DNA of 22,578 bases from Thermotogaceae bacterium. GTDB taxonomy: Bacteria > Thermotogota > Thermotogae > B21-G9 > HyVt-16. The notes beneath the pieces were generated by a model. The model had not been told where the DNA came from. It did no database searches and was given only the letters and a program-made list of their open reading frames with translations. Position numbers and translations under genes: made by a program. Positions 13,593-20,587 of this stretch are shown here, in pieces; within the stretch, counting starts at the first letter, position 1; every line of letters starts with the position of its first letter. The DNA is taken from positions 1 through 22,578 of the forward strand of contig DQYP01000199.1 of assembly GCA_011043375.1 (NCBI GenBank). The letters are read 5' to 3'.

Positions 13593-16270
13593 GCGTCAGT
13601 GCAAGCACTATACCCACACGCTTTGCAAGAAGCACAACCGCTTTCTATAACAAGAATTTCTCCACATACAGGACATCTCGGATTGCCTTCTTCATCTATA
13701 TAATAGCCTTTTGGTGTAAGAGTCCAGTTGCGCTTCATTTCCTCCAAATCCTTCAAAGCTTGTTTTTTCTTGCCCTTCGCTCTCACAAAGTCAATTATCT
13801 CCATAACAGCGTCAGCCATTATACTTGCTAGTGGATCATACTCATTGCGCCAATTTTTAACTTTTCTGAGCTGTTTAAAAATTTGCTGTTTGTCAACCCC
13901 AGATCTCAATGCCAATGAAACCATTCTGCCAGCGAGATTCATAAACGGTGCAAATTCTTTCGTAGATTCCGTGGCTCTAAAGAAAACTTCAAAAGGTTCG
14001 TTGTTTTCATCAAAACCAACTTCAACATACATTTTCTTGGTCTTTTGATCGCCGTTCAAAGTAAAGCGAACTTCTTTCTTGATTGAATTGATAAATGCGG
14101 GTCTTTGTTTAGGAACAATATGCCCCGTCTTGGTATCAACTGATATATTTAACTTTCCAACCACAAATGTCTTGGTTTTGGTTTCTTCCTTCTTCGCTTG
14201 CGCTTTAGCGCTCAACACCTGAGTTTGCAAAGATCCATCTCTGTAAATGGTCACATCTTTTATGTTCGGATCTTTCATGGCTTCAACGAAGATTTCTTCG
14301 ACATCTTTTATCGTTGCAGAATTCGGTAAGTTGATGGTTTTGGAAACAGCCGAAGAAACATACTCAGAAGCCGCTGAAAGAACCTTGAGATGATCCTTCC
14401 AATGCATTTCGTGGGCTGTGGTAAATGCCTCTCTAATTCTCGGATCTTTAATAACTTTGGAACTTCCATGGTTATTTTTGAGCTGTTCAAGAAACTCGGG
14501 TTTAGAGGCTTCAGGATAGTAAATTTGAAGCAGTTTATTGGAATATTCCAGAGTCTTCCATCTTTGAGTATTCGACTCACGATATTTCCTGATGTAATAC
14601 AGGCTGTAAAATGGTTCGATTCCTTGCCCAACATCCCCGAATATATCAGTTTGCATAAGAATTCCAACTGTTCCAGAAGGCTGAATAGTGGTAAGCGCAA
14701 TGTTTCTATAGGGTAATCCGGGATATGCCATGTTGCCAAACACAGCACTTTTCAACTTATCTCTCTGACGAGCTTCAGATTCCAAAACATACATAACATC
14801 AAACGCTAATTTGGCCATCAGTTCGGGCATAGAAAGTTCTGTGCCGGTTTCAATAAACTGAAGCGCAGTAGCACCAGCCAGAGCGGTGAAACCTATTCCG
14901 ACGTTCCTGAACAACATTGCAGATCTAGCCTGGCCTTCATCTGGAAAAGCCAAAAGATCAAGTTGAAAATCCAAAAATTCATATGCCACACCTGCTAAGT
15001 GAGTAAGCAGCTGAACCACACTGGTTTCGTGCTTAGAAGCATAGTGATAAACCTTAAACAGATCAATGCTCAAGAGATTGCAATTCCCAACGAGATTGTA
15101 TTCATAGCTAGAAATTAGTGGTTGTTCTCCACACACGTTAACACTTTCGATTGGTATCCTGCTCGCAACCGGATTGTCTTTGTTAATCTTGTCCAAGAAA
15201 ACCAAACCTGGATCTCCCGTTTTCCAAGCATGTTCTGCAAGCATTTTGAGTAGCTGTCTTGCTTTAATAGCTTTTTCTTTTACAATCTTGCCATTGAATT
15301 CCATGTTGACATATTCATCGTTTTCCAGCTTCTTCAAAAAGTCTTCGGTGTTGTTAATCACAAAGGAAATATTGAAGTTAGAAAGTTTACTTTCACCATC
15401 ATTATCGCGCTTTGAAGTTATGAAGTCTATCGCATCAGGATGAATTGTAAATTCTCTTTCCCAAAAGTTAGGAAGAGTAAGGTTTCCATATCCATGTGTT
15501 GCCATTCCGGCACCGCGTCTTGTTTTACCGCCCTGCTTTATAGTGGCAAGCATTTTGTCAAACATTTCCAAGAATGAAAGAGATCCAGAAGAAGTTCCGC
15601 CATGAGAGAGCGGAGCGTCTTTGTATCGAAGTTTTCCAAAATTGAGTCCTATGCCTCCACCAGCTTTGGAAATTATAGCCGCTCTATAAAGTGTTCGCAT
15701 AATGCCATCAAGAGAGTCTTCGAGAGATAAAACATTGCACGCAGCAAACTGCAAACGTGGATCAAGGTGTTCAAAAACTTCTTTCAAAACAGGAAAAGGA
15801 TCGTCTAATTTATCGATCTCGGTGTAGACTATTTTAGAATCAACATCGCCTGTAAGAGAACCTGCATTGACAAGGGTTGGTGTGTTTGGAAGAGCAACTC
15901 TGGAAGCAATCATCTTGTAAAATAGCCTCCAAAGCAGCTTTGCGGCCTTTTTTAGAAGTTCTGCTTTCTTGGATTTCGGATTGTAATACAAGCTCAAAGC
16001 GGAAACCACGGTTGTTGCAACACGCTTTGCAAGCATATTCCAATCTTCGCCGGGCCACAGATAGCGCTCTCCGGCTATCTGTTCAGCTTGGTCGGAAGGC
16101 TTGTAAGCAGACCAGTACTCAAAATATGCCATCAGCACATTCCAATCGTCTTCTATTTCCCTAACCCACTCTTTGAGATCTTGCAAGGTAGCTTTCTTGA
16201 AAAAGTGATTCACGTAATGCTCACGAATGGTGGCTCCGCTAACATGAGGATCTAAATAATCAACAGACAC
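13589..16270 (-). CDS. nrdJ: Class II (adenosylcobalamin-dependent) ribonucleotide reductase
   Basis: 893 residues from GTG 16270-16268 after GGGAGGGG. It reduces ribonucleotides to deoxyribonucleotides using a B12-derived radical. Visible landmarks: PNTPTLVNAG (128-137), C178 in AACNVLSL, GGGIGLNFGKLR (204-215), KQGGKTRRGAGM (245-256), the radical site NVCGEQPL with N378, C380 and E382, C397 in GNCNLLSIDL (redox partner of C178), phosphate-binding PSGTVGILM (531-539), KTINLPNSATIKDV (644-657) and TIYRDGS. The C-terminus has a Cys-rich zinc/redox tail (C866, C869, C879, C882, C885, C890) typical of NrdJ. No separate radical-generating subunit or ATP-cone is seen, and no intein. Second in an operon behind the HNH gene, with a 46-base-spaced unknown between. 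Confidence 0.95.
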   Translation of the reverse strand: MSVDYLDPHVSGATIREHYVNHFFKKATLQDLKEWVREIEDDWNVLMAYFEYWSAYKPSDQAEQIAGERYLWPGEDWNMLAKRVATTVVSALSLYYNPKSKKAELLKKAAKLLWRLFYKMIASRVALPNTPTLVNAGSLTGDVDSKIVYTEIDKLDDPFPVLKEVFEHLDPRLQFAACNVLSLEDSLDGIMRTLYRAAIISKAGGGIGLNFGKLRYKDAPLSHGGTSSGSLSFLEMFDKMLATIKQGGKTRRGAGMATHGYGNLTLPNFWEREFTIHPDAIDFITSKRDNDGESKLSNFNISFVINNTEDFLKKLENDEYVNMEFNGKIVKEKAIKARQLLKMLAEHAWKTGDPGLVFLDKINKDNPVASRIPIESVNVCGEQPLISSYEYNLVGNCNLLSIDLFKVYHYASKHETSVVQLLTHLAGVAYEFLDFQLDLLAFPDEGQARSAMLFRNVGIGFTALAGATALQFIETGTELSMPELMAKLAFDVMYVLESEARQRDKLKSAVFGNMAYPGLPYRNIALTTIQPSGTVGILMQTDIFGDVGQGIEPFYSLYYIRKYRESNTQRWKTLEYSNKLLQIYYPEASKPEFLEQLKNNHGSSKVIKDPRIREAFTTAHEMHWKDHLKVLSAASEYVSSAVSKTINLPNSATIKDVEEIFVEAMKDPNIKDVTIYRDGSLQTQVLSAKAQAKKEETKTKTFVVGKLNISVDTKTGHIVPKQRPAFINSIKKEVRFTLNGDQKTKKMYVEVGFDENNEPFEVFFRATESTKEFAPFMNLAGRMVSLALRSGVDKQQIFKQLRKVKNWRNEYDPLASIMADAVMEIIDFVRAKGKKKQALKDLEEMKRNWTLTPKGYYIDEEGNPRCPVCGEILVIESGCASCKACGYSACTDA

Positions 16271-16285
16271 ACATACCCCTCCCTA

Positions 16286-16639
16286 TTATTCCGTGAGTTG
16301 TTCACCTGTTCTTGAAGCGATATCAGCTATCTCAAACTCAATTTCTTCACCATAAGTGGCTACCGCAGCTAGTTTAATAGCTTCCATAACGTAGGAGCGG
16401 GGTATGTGAATTTTCCACGTAGCAATCTCGCCTTTTCCAGTAACAGCCGTCGAAGAAGTTGGAAAGCTAGCTTCAAATTCAATTTTATGCCCTTCAGGAA
16501 GGGTTATGTAAACAGTTACAGGTTCATTTATGTGATACAAATAAACTTCAGCTATTTCTTTAATCTGATTGATAGAAGTTTCGAATTTCGCAATAGCTTC
16601 ATCCTGTTTAAACTCGACTTTCTTCACAATACATCTCAC
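16286..16639 (-). CDS. Hypothetical beta-rich protein between HNH and RNR
   Basis: 117 residues from GTG 16639-16637, overlapping the HNH stop (GTGA), with GGGAGGCG nine bases upstream. Not recognised. It alternates strands (IVKKVEFKQDEAIAKFET, EPVTVYITLPEGHKIEFEA, ATWKIHIPRSYV) with one helix (MEAIKLAAVATYG) and ends in an acidic helix. No cysteine pair, nucleotide loop or membrane segment. Translational coupling to HNH and a 15-base gap to RNR place it in the same transcript. Function cannot be assigned. Confidence 0.65.
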   Translation of the reverse strand: MRCIVKKVEFKQDEAIAKFETSINQIKEIAEVYLYHINEPVTVYITLPEGHKIEFEASFPTSSTAVTGKGEIATWKIHIPRSYVMEAIKLAAVATYGEEIEFEIADIASRTGEQLTE

Positions 16640-17013
16640 TTCTTTCGCCTCCCTTTTCTAGATTTTCTTCTCGGCTTTCTAAATCTCTTACCTCTTTTGA
16701 GCGTATCTAAAACTCTCTGAACATGTTCTGGAATCGGAAAAATGCTGCGGCGTTCTTGGTTCTCCCGTATCAAATCCGCACGGTTTAATTTCATCTGCCC
16801 GTTATGTATCTTTAAATGGCACTCATGACATACAGAAAGAAGATTATCGGGATGATGATTTGAAATAGTAGGAGGAACAGCTAAGAAATCAGGTATATGT
16901 GTATTGCGGGGATATATATGATGAACCTCTGATGCAGGTTTACCACATATTCTACATCGATGTTTATCTCTTTCTAGCACATAAGAGCGTATATCAGATG
17001 GTATCTGTTTCAA
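16636..17013 (-). CDS. HNH endonuclease
   Basis: 125 residues from TTG 17013-17011, eight bases after the ribosome site GAAAGGAG. An in-frame TTG at 17031 precedes that site and is less likely. HNH pattern: VLERDKHRCRICGKPASEVHHIYPR, with C20/C23 as first metal pair and H31/H32, then HPDNLLSVCHECHLKIHNG with N57, C62/C65 and H66/H70. It would nick or cut double-stranded DNA with a divalent metal at the His-Asn-His core. The last 15 residues are almost all Arg/Lys, a DNA-binding tail. Phage HNH proteins commonly act near packaging; here it lies in the early operon beside the intergenic repeats, so action at the origin or as a free-standing homing-type nuclease is possible. Confidence 0.85.
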   Translation of the reverse strand: MKQIPSDIRSYVLERDKHRCRICGKPASEVHHIYPRNTHIPDFLAVPPTISNHHPDNLLSVCHECHLKIHNGQMKLNRADLIRENQERRSIFPIPEHVQRVLDTLKRGKRFRKPRRKSRKGRRKK

Positions 17014-17021
17014 TATCTCAT

Positions 17022-17110
17022 CTCCTTTCAAAACACTTCCTTTCGAAGAAAACGGCCGCGGGGACGCGTCAGCGACCCGCGTGCCGTCTCCTCGAAAGGT
17101 GGGGTTCCCC
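17022..17110 (-). promoter_or_regulatory. GC-rich structured 5' leader of the HNH-RNR operon (riboswitch-like)
   Basis: Minus strand. An outer 8-bp stem pairs CCTTTCGA (17099-17092) with TCGAAAGG (17046-17039). Inside it, 17087-17076 pairs with 17062-17052 over 11 bp with one bulged base, closing a 13-base loop. The loop offers an alternative ACGCG/CGCGT pairing. CCTTTC of the left arm can instead pair with GAAAGG of the real ribosome site (17029-17024), hiding it. The GC-rich block stands out from the AT-rich surroundings and lies in the roughly 130-base leader. It is not a canonical cobalamin riboswitch (too short). Confidence 0.55.
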
Positions 17111-17149
17111 TACTCTTTCAGATTTTCAAATACCCAATCCGCATTATAA

Positions 17150-17178
17150 GTTATACCACACACCCGTAAGATTTGCAA
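17150..17178 (-). promoter_or_regulatory. Promoter of the HNH-RNR early operon
   Basis: TTGCAA (17178-17173), 17 bases, TATAAC (17155-17150) on the minus strand, with GTGTGG directly before the -10, the same block as in the dUTPase and clamp promoters. Predicted start is near 17143, upstream of the structured leader. Confidence 0.7.
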
Positions 17179-17188
17179 GTATTTCAAC

Positions 17189-17225
17189 GTTACAGTTTCG
17201 CTAACTATGTTACAAAAACGTTACA
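17189..17225. repeat. Three GTTACA direct repeats beside the HNH-RNR promoter
   Basis: GTTACA at 17189-17194, 17209-17214 and 17220-17225; two copies extend to AACGTTACA. They sit just upstream of the -35 of the minus-strand promoter and beside an AT-rich run. Could be operator or initiator-binding sites. Confidence 0.45.
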
Positions 17226-17251
17226 ACGTCATGAAGAAAATTTAACACACA

Positions 17252-17272
17252 GATATATATATTATATATAAT
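17252..17272. other. Alternating AT run (candidate unwinding element)
   Basis: An almost pure AT alternation of about 20 bases flanked by repeat clusters on both sides. Such a run melts easily and is common in replication origins. On its own it is weak evidence. Confidence 0.4.
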
Positions 17273-17300
17273 CTATACTCCCGTATGAGATACTGTACCT

Positions 17301-17437
17301 GTAATAGAGTTAGGTATTAATGTAATAGCTGTTATATAATAATTCTCACATTCTTCAGAGCTATTATTCTTGTAAACTGTCATACAACGTAATAGTTAGA
17401 TAGTACGTAATAGAGCTATAATACAACGTAATAGTTA
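17301..17437. repeat. GTAATAG iteron-like repeats
   Basis: GTAATAG occurs at 17301-17307, 17322-17328, 17389-17395, 17407-17413 and 17428-17434. Two copies lie in an identical 17-base block, ATACAACGTAATAGTTA, at 17382-17398 and 17421-17437. Gaps between copies of 21, 67, 18 and 21 bases are close to two helical turns for three of the four. An approximate inverted copy (CTATTAT) lies at 17361. Pattern resembles origin iterons or repressor sites. Confidence 0.6.
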
Positions 17438-17453
17438 TACCAGATATTTTAAA

Positions 17454-17530
17454 TTTTCTTTCTTTTTCTTTTCTTTTCTTTGCAAGGTTTCTTAAGGAGA
17501 GATTTCTTTTCTTTTCTTTTTCTTTCTTTT
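17454..17530. repeat. Perfect 28+28 nt homopyrimidine mirror repeat (H-DNA type)
   Basis: Left arm 17454-17481 and right arm 17503-17530 contain only T and C on the plus strand. They are exact mirror images: T-run lengths 4-3-5-4-4-3 then 3-4-4-5-3-4, separated by single C. The 21-base spacer 17482-17502 is mixed and contains CTTAAG. Homopurine/homopyrimidine mirror repeats can fold into intramolecular triplexes under supercoiling. The irregular run lengths make a chance or simple slippage origin unlikely. It lies between two divergent operons. Confidence 0.85.
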
Positions 17531-17571
17531 CACAAAACTGATTTTCGCTGAATTAGAGCTTAATTGCATTT

Positions 17572-17586
17572 GTTCACTGAGTGAAC
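17572..17586. promoter_or_regulatory. 15-base palindrome, candidate operator
   Basis: GTTCACT-G-AGTGAAC is a perfect inverted repeat with a one-base centre, 65 bases upstream of the dUTPase -35. It has the size and symmetry of a dimeric helix-turn-helix operator. The cognate protein is not identified. Confidence 0.5.
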
Positions 17587-17636
17587 TTAAAAATGAATTT
17601 GCAGTATTTATGTGCAATGCGAGTTTTTTGCAATGG

Positions 17637-17680
17637 TGTCAAAAATAATTCTTGACAAACGTGTCAGAGTGTGGTATATA
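17637..17680 (+). promoter_or_regulatory. Early promoter of the dUTPase operon with overlapping inverted repeats
   Basis: TTGACA (17652-17657), 17 bases, TATATA (17675-17680); an alternative TATAAT begins two bases later. TGTGG precedes the -10. Two inverted repeats overlap the -35: TGTCAA-N9-TTGACA (17637-17657) and TGACA-N4-TGTCA (17653-17666). They place a likely repressor site on the promoter. ACAAACGTGTC here also resembles the block in the two CYCCAAACGTGTT promoters. Confidence 0.8.
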
Positions 17681-17713
17681 ATATAGCGGATGCTATTGAA
17701 AGGGGGCGGTTGG

Positions 17714-18139
17714 ATGGAAGAGTTTGTGAGGTATTATTCGGAAATGTTCCCATTGTTCAGGAAGCATGGAGAAGAGGATGCGGGTTTTGATTTGCCAACC
17801 AAAGAGGATTTTACCATCAAGCCAGGAGAGTTGAAAGTTGTTCCGACAGGTATTTATCTTGACATTCCTTCAGGGCTTTATGGACAGATCCTTGGAAGAT
17901 CGGGTTTGGCAGCAAAAGGGATTGTTATTCTTGGCGGGGTTATTGATCCTGGATATAGAGGCGAGGTCAAGGTGGTTATGTATAACGCAGGGCAGGAAGA
18001 ACTCTTTTTTGAAGCTGGAGATAGAATAGCTCAGATTGTTTTTATCAAGATTTATAATGCGCCTGTTGTTTTAGTTTCTTCAAAAAACAGACTGAGCCAT
18101 TCTGTGAGGGGAACAGGTGGTTTTGGTTCAACTGATTGA
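17714..18139 (+). CDS. dut: dUTPase (trimeric type)
   Basis: 141 residues from ATG 17714, seven bases after GGGGG. An in-frame ATG at 17690 lies before the ribosome site and near the transcript start. All five motifs of trimeric dUTPases are present in order: DAGFDL, GRSGLAAKGI, GGVIDPGYRGEVKVV, EAGDRIAQIVF and RGTGGFGST. It splits dUTP to dUMP and pyrophosphate, keeping uracil out of phage DNA and feeding dTMP synthesis. Together with the RNR on the opposite operon it forms a nucleotide-supply module. It is the first gene after the strong plus-strand promoter. Confidence 0.95.
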   Translation: MEEFVRYYSEMFPLFRKHGEEDAGFDLPTKEDFTIKPGELKVVPTGIYLDIPSGLYGQILGRSGLAAKGIVILGGVIDPGYRGEVKVVMYNAGQEELFFEAGDRIAQIVFIKIYNAPVVLVSSKNRLSHSVRGTGGFGSTD

Positions 18140-18153
18140 AGGGAGGGGGAAGC

Positions 18154-18504
18154 ATGGTGAAGATCAATGAAGATGTTTTGGAAACTATAAGTAGCATAGT
18201 TGAGAAGGTTAAGAAGTTTTTACCCAATCCTCAAATATTCATTGATATACACGAGGAAGAGATTACACTTAAACTCGTGGAGGGAGAAGGAGACAAAGCA
18301 AAAGAACACAGCGTGCTTGTGAAGATGAATCGCTATGCTACCGTGACCTACTTTAGATACACTGCACCGTACAATTCTAAAGCTACAGACAATGACGAGG
18401 ATAAAGAAATAGCAGATTACATTTTTTGGGAGTTCCCTGGCTTCTTTGATGGTGGAACACCAGTTGTGTTCAGAAAGAGCTTAGAGATAGTTGAAGACCG
18501 TTAG
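18154..18504 (+). CDS. Hypothetical acidic protein
   Basis: 116 residues. ATG 18154 follows GGGAGGGGG; a frame open from 18136 overlaps the dUTPase stop without its own ribosome site. Not recognised. It starts with a helix (EDVLETISSIVEKVKKFL), then strands (NPQIFIDIHEEEITLKLVEG), a YATVTYFRYTAPYNS segment, an acidic NDEDKE loop and an aromatic IFWEFPGFFDGG stretch. No membrane segment or catalytic motif. Second gene of the plus-strand early operon. Confidence 0.6.
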   Translation: MVKINEDVLETISSIVEKVKKFLPNPQIFIDIHEEEITLKLVEGEGDKAKEHSVLVKMNRYATVTYFRYTAPYNSKATDNDEDKEIADYIFWEFPGFFDGGTPVVFRKSLEIVEDR

Positions 18505-18518
18505 GGAGGGATGGTGTT

Positions 18519-18758
18519 ATGGATGTTATGATTGTGATAGCGTTAAATATTATTGGTCTTATTGCATTGGCTATCTGGGCACCAATATGGCTTTTAGCAT
18601 ACTTGTTTATTGGGCTAGGATACATGCTATTTGGATGGATTCATGGGCACATTGATTGGCTCATTAGACGTGATTATACATTACTGAACTTCTTTATCTC
18701 CGCTTTGTGTTTGCTGCTTTTCTGGCCGAGTGATATGTTCATCTGGAAGGAGGGGTGA
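18519..18758 (+). CDS. Two-helix membrane protein (second copy of a paired module)
   Basis: 79 residues from ATG 18519, eight bases after GGGAGGG. Nearly the whole chain is hydrophobic: about residues 4-40 (ALNIIGLIALAIWAPIWLLA and onward, one long or two short helices) and 55-70 (LLNFFISALCLLLFWP). A HGHIDWLIRRDY loop lies between them, with basic residues likely inside. It ends WKEG and its stop overlaps the next gene's ribosome site. The pair with the next gene mirrors the 10446-10688 / 10204-10446 pair. Function unknown; holin-like size alone is not enough to name it. Confidence 0.6.
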   Translation: MDVMIVIALNIIGLIALAIWAPIWLLAYLFIGLGYMLFGWIHGHIDWLIRRDYTLLNFFISALCLLLFWPSDMFIWKEG

Positions 18759-18760
18759 GA

Positions 18761-18994
18761 ATGATTGTGTTGGAGGAATTCAAGGAGACGTCAGGTAAAT
18801 TGCTTAGAGCGGCTTTTAACCCTAAGAAAGTCATTGCAGTGCAATTGGATCACAGGGACGTGCAGGTAATTTTTATAGACGGATCCACGCTGAACATTCG
18901 CTGTGATACACCGCAGGATGCTGAAAAGTTGTTCCGGCAAGTAGTTGGCGATCAGGAAATGGTTATGCGAGTTACTAGATCATTTTGGGGGTGA
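18761..18994 (+). CDS. Small alpha/beta protein, partner of the upstream membrane protein
   Basis: 78 codons including stop, from ATG 18761, seven bases after GGAGG; an in-frame GTG at 18755 is too close to it. Core: FNPKKVIAVQLDHRD, VQVIFIDGSTLNIRC, DTPQDAEKLFRQVVGDQ. The NP, V-x-V strand, I-D-G turn, T-x-x-D-A and following helix line up with the protein at 10204-10446. Possibly DNA- or membrane-partner binding, but no motif shows this. No known family recognised. Confidence 0.6.
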   Translation: MIVLEEFKETSGKLLRAAFNPKKVIAVQLDHRDVQVIFIDGSTLNIRCDTPQDAEKLFRQVVGDQEMVMRVTRSFWG

Positions 18995-19043
18995 TGAATG
19001 TGTATTTAGAATCAAATATCGTTAAAAGGAAGGAGGTGAATAT

Positions 19044-19328
19044 ATGGAGGATCTAATAGATTTCCCAGTTAGTGCGGATTGGTTGGATTTTTATCACGAA
19101 AGAGGACTTACACCAAGATCTTCAGGAAGATATTCACCAGCCGAGCGAAGACTTTTAGAAGAAATTGAAAATCTCAGAGCAGATTTCATTAGATTAGCTG
19201 AACAGCAGTCTAAGATAATGCAGATGATCTATGAATTATTGAAGCAGTTGAATAATAAGCCTCTCCCGAAAGTTCAAGAAGAAAAGCAGGATTATGGATC
19301 ACTTCTTTTGGAGGTGAGCGACGATTGA
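19044..19328 (+). CDS. Small coiled-coil protein before the ATPase
   Basis: 94 residues from ATG 19044 after AAGGAGGTG. The N-terminus (LIDFPVSADWLDFYHERGL) is followed by a probable coiled coil, residues 31-70 (SPAERRLLEEIENLRADFIR, LAEQQSKIMQMIYELLKQL), then a polar tail. Its stop overlaps the ATPase start, so the two are coupled. This suggests a partner of the ATPase, such as a loader or oligomerisation factor, but no family is recognised. Confidence 0.6.
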   Translation: MEDLIDFPVSADWLDFYHERGLTPRSSGRYSPAERRLLEEIENLRADFIRLAEQQSKIMQMIYELLKQLNNKPLPKVQEEKQDYGSLLLEVSDD

Positions 19329-20587
19329 GACTGGAAAAACTCCCAAATGGATTCTATGCAGAAGTCCCTGTTGATCAAGGTATGATAGTGGTTCGTTATG
19401 GAAAATTATCCGAGAAAAACGATTCTTTGAGTGGGTTGTTAAACATTAAGCTAAAAGCTGGTTCGCATGTTTTTAAGCTTTATTCAGGACGATGGAATTG
19501 TATGTCAACGAGAACAAGGAAAGATTTAGCCAATTACCTCTCAAGGGTTACTCCAAAAACTTTTGAAATTGATTGGCATGAAATTATTGAATGGTTAGCG
19601 CAGGGTATTCTTGAAAAATATTTCTCATCATCTGAGGTTTTAAGGATAGTTCCTTCCGAGCACGCAGAAGTTGAATTTTTGCTTTACCCAATCCTTCCAA
19701 AGAAGCATCCAACTTTGATTTTTGCTCCTGGAGGCACTGGAAAATCTTTCGTGGCAATGTATCTGGCAATGCTGGTTCAGAACGGAATGAGTTTGCTGGA
19801 AAACACAGAAGCAGAACAAGGTGAAGTTTTATATCTGGACTGGGAAGTGGATTATCAGGAAGCACAAAGACGTTTTGGGATGTTAAGAATGAGTTTTGAA
19901 AATCAGGATTTGGAGTTTCCACTTTATAAGCGCTGTGAATTAACTCTTAAGGACGAAATTGATGATATTCTTCAGGCTGTAGCTGAGAATGGAGTGAAAT
20001 TAGTTATCATTGACTCTGTTGCGCCCGCTGTTGGAGGAGATATAAATGATTCACACAAAGTCTTGAATTTCTTTCAGGCTGTTAGGCAAATTACCACTAC
20101 AGGAGCTTCAGTTATGCTTTTGACACACGTTTCGAAAAAAGACAAAGATGAAGACTCCAGATCTCCAATAGGATCAGTGTTCTTTGAAAACTTATCAAGG
20201 CTTACATGGGAATTGAGATCTGAAATGTTTGATGATGGAATATTCGATTTTGCTTTAATACCGCGAAAATCAAATTTTGGCAAACTTGATCCAGTTGGTT
20301 TAAGGGCTGTTTTTAAGTTTCACGGTGTGCATTTTAGCAAAATTTCTGCTGATCAGGTTATTCAATACGAGAAAGAATTTGTGGTTTATGATCTTCTCAA
20401 ACGTCTGAAAAGTGCTACAGTAAAGGAGATAGCTAATCAGCTTGGTATGCGAAAGGAAAAGGTGTACACAATCTTGACAAAGTTGGAAAAACGTGGTAAG
20501 ATATACTCCGAGGGAGAGCAATGGAAAGTGCGGGAGGTTGTTTTGGAAGACATTCTTGATTTGAACGAGGTGGATTACAATGGGTAA
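19325..20587 (+). CDS. RecA-fold ATPase with C-terminal winged helix (RepA/AAA_25-like, putative replicative helicase)
   Basis: 420 residues from TTG 19325, ten bases after GGAGG, overlapping the previous stop. Residues 1-105 form a distinct N-terminal domain without a recognised motif. The RecA-like core has Walker A APGGTGKS (135-142), an acidic LYLDWE (169-174), Walker B LVIID (226-230) and LLTHVSK (265-271), then a SPIGS element (280-284). Residues 353-403 make a winged helix: LLKRLKSATVKEIANQLG, RKEKVYTILTKLEKRGKI. The family includes hexameric replicative helicases of plasmids and phages. With dUTPase, resolvase and the nearby repeats it is the best candidate for the origin-acting ATPase. 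Helicase activity is inferred, ATPase is confident. Confidence 0.8.
   Translation: MRLEKLPNGFYAEVPVDQGMIVVRYGKLSEKNDSLSGLLNIKLKAGSHVFKLYSGRWNCMSTRTRKDLANYLSRVTPKTFEIDWHEIIEWLAQGILEKYFSSSEVLRIVPSEHAEVEFLLYPILPKKHPTLIFAPGGTGKSFVAMYLAMLVQNGMSLLENTEAEQGEVLYLDWEVDYQEAQRRFGMLRMSFENQDLEFPLYKRCELTLKDEIDDILQAVAENGVKLVIIDSVAPAVGGDINDSHKVLNFFQAVRQITTTGASVMLLTHVSKKDKDEDSRSPIGSVFFENLSRLTWELRSEMFDDGIFDFALIPRKSNFGKLDPVGLRAVFKFHGVHFSKISADQVIQYEKEFVVYDLLKRLKSATVKEIANQLGMRKEKVYTILTKLEKRGKIYSEGEQWKVREVVLEDILDLNEVDYNG

Larger units (their letters stand above)
17014..17713. other. Divergent intergenic control region, candidate replication origin
   Basis: About 700 bases without a credible gene between the minus-strand and plus-strand early operons. 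From left to right it holds: a GC-rich structured leader (17022-17110), the minus-strand promoter (17150-17178), three GTTACA repeats (17189-17225), an alternating AT run (17252-17272), five GTAATAG repeats (17301-17434), a perfect polypyrimidine mirror repeat (17454-17530), a palindrome (17572-17586), scattered TGCAA motifs (about 17563-17635), and the plus-strand early promoter (17652-17680). Iteron-like repeats, an easily melted AT run and divergent early promoters together fit a phage replication origin. No clear DnaA box was found. Confidence 0.6.

Noticed and set aside
13589..16270. Intein or split in the large RNR gene
   Set aside because: Catalytic motifs run continuously at normal spacing with no intein blocks.
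17014..17143. Classic cobalamin riboswitch upstream of the B12-dependent RNR
   Set aside because: The leader is too short and lacks a recognisable full B12 box and multi-helix core; kept only as an unspecified structured leader.
18994..19056. 20-codon frame overlapping the stop of 18761-18994 (TGATG)
   Set aside because: Too short, runs into the ribosome site and start of the next gene; could at most be a coupling peptide.
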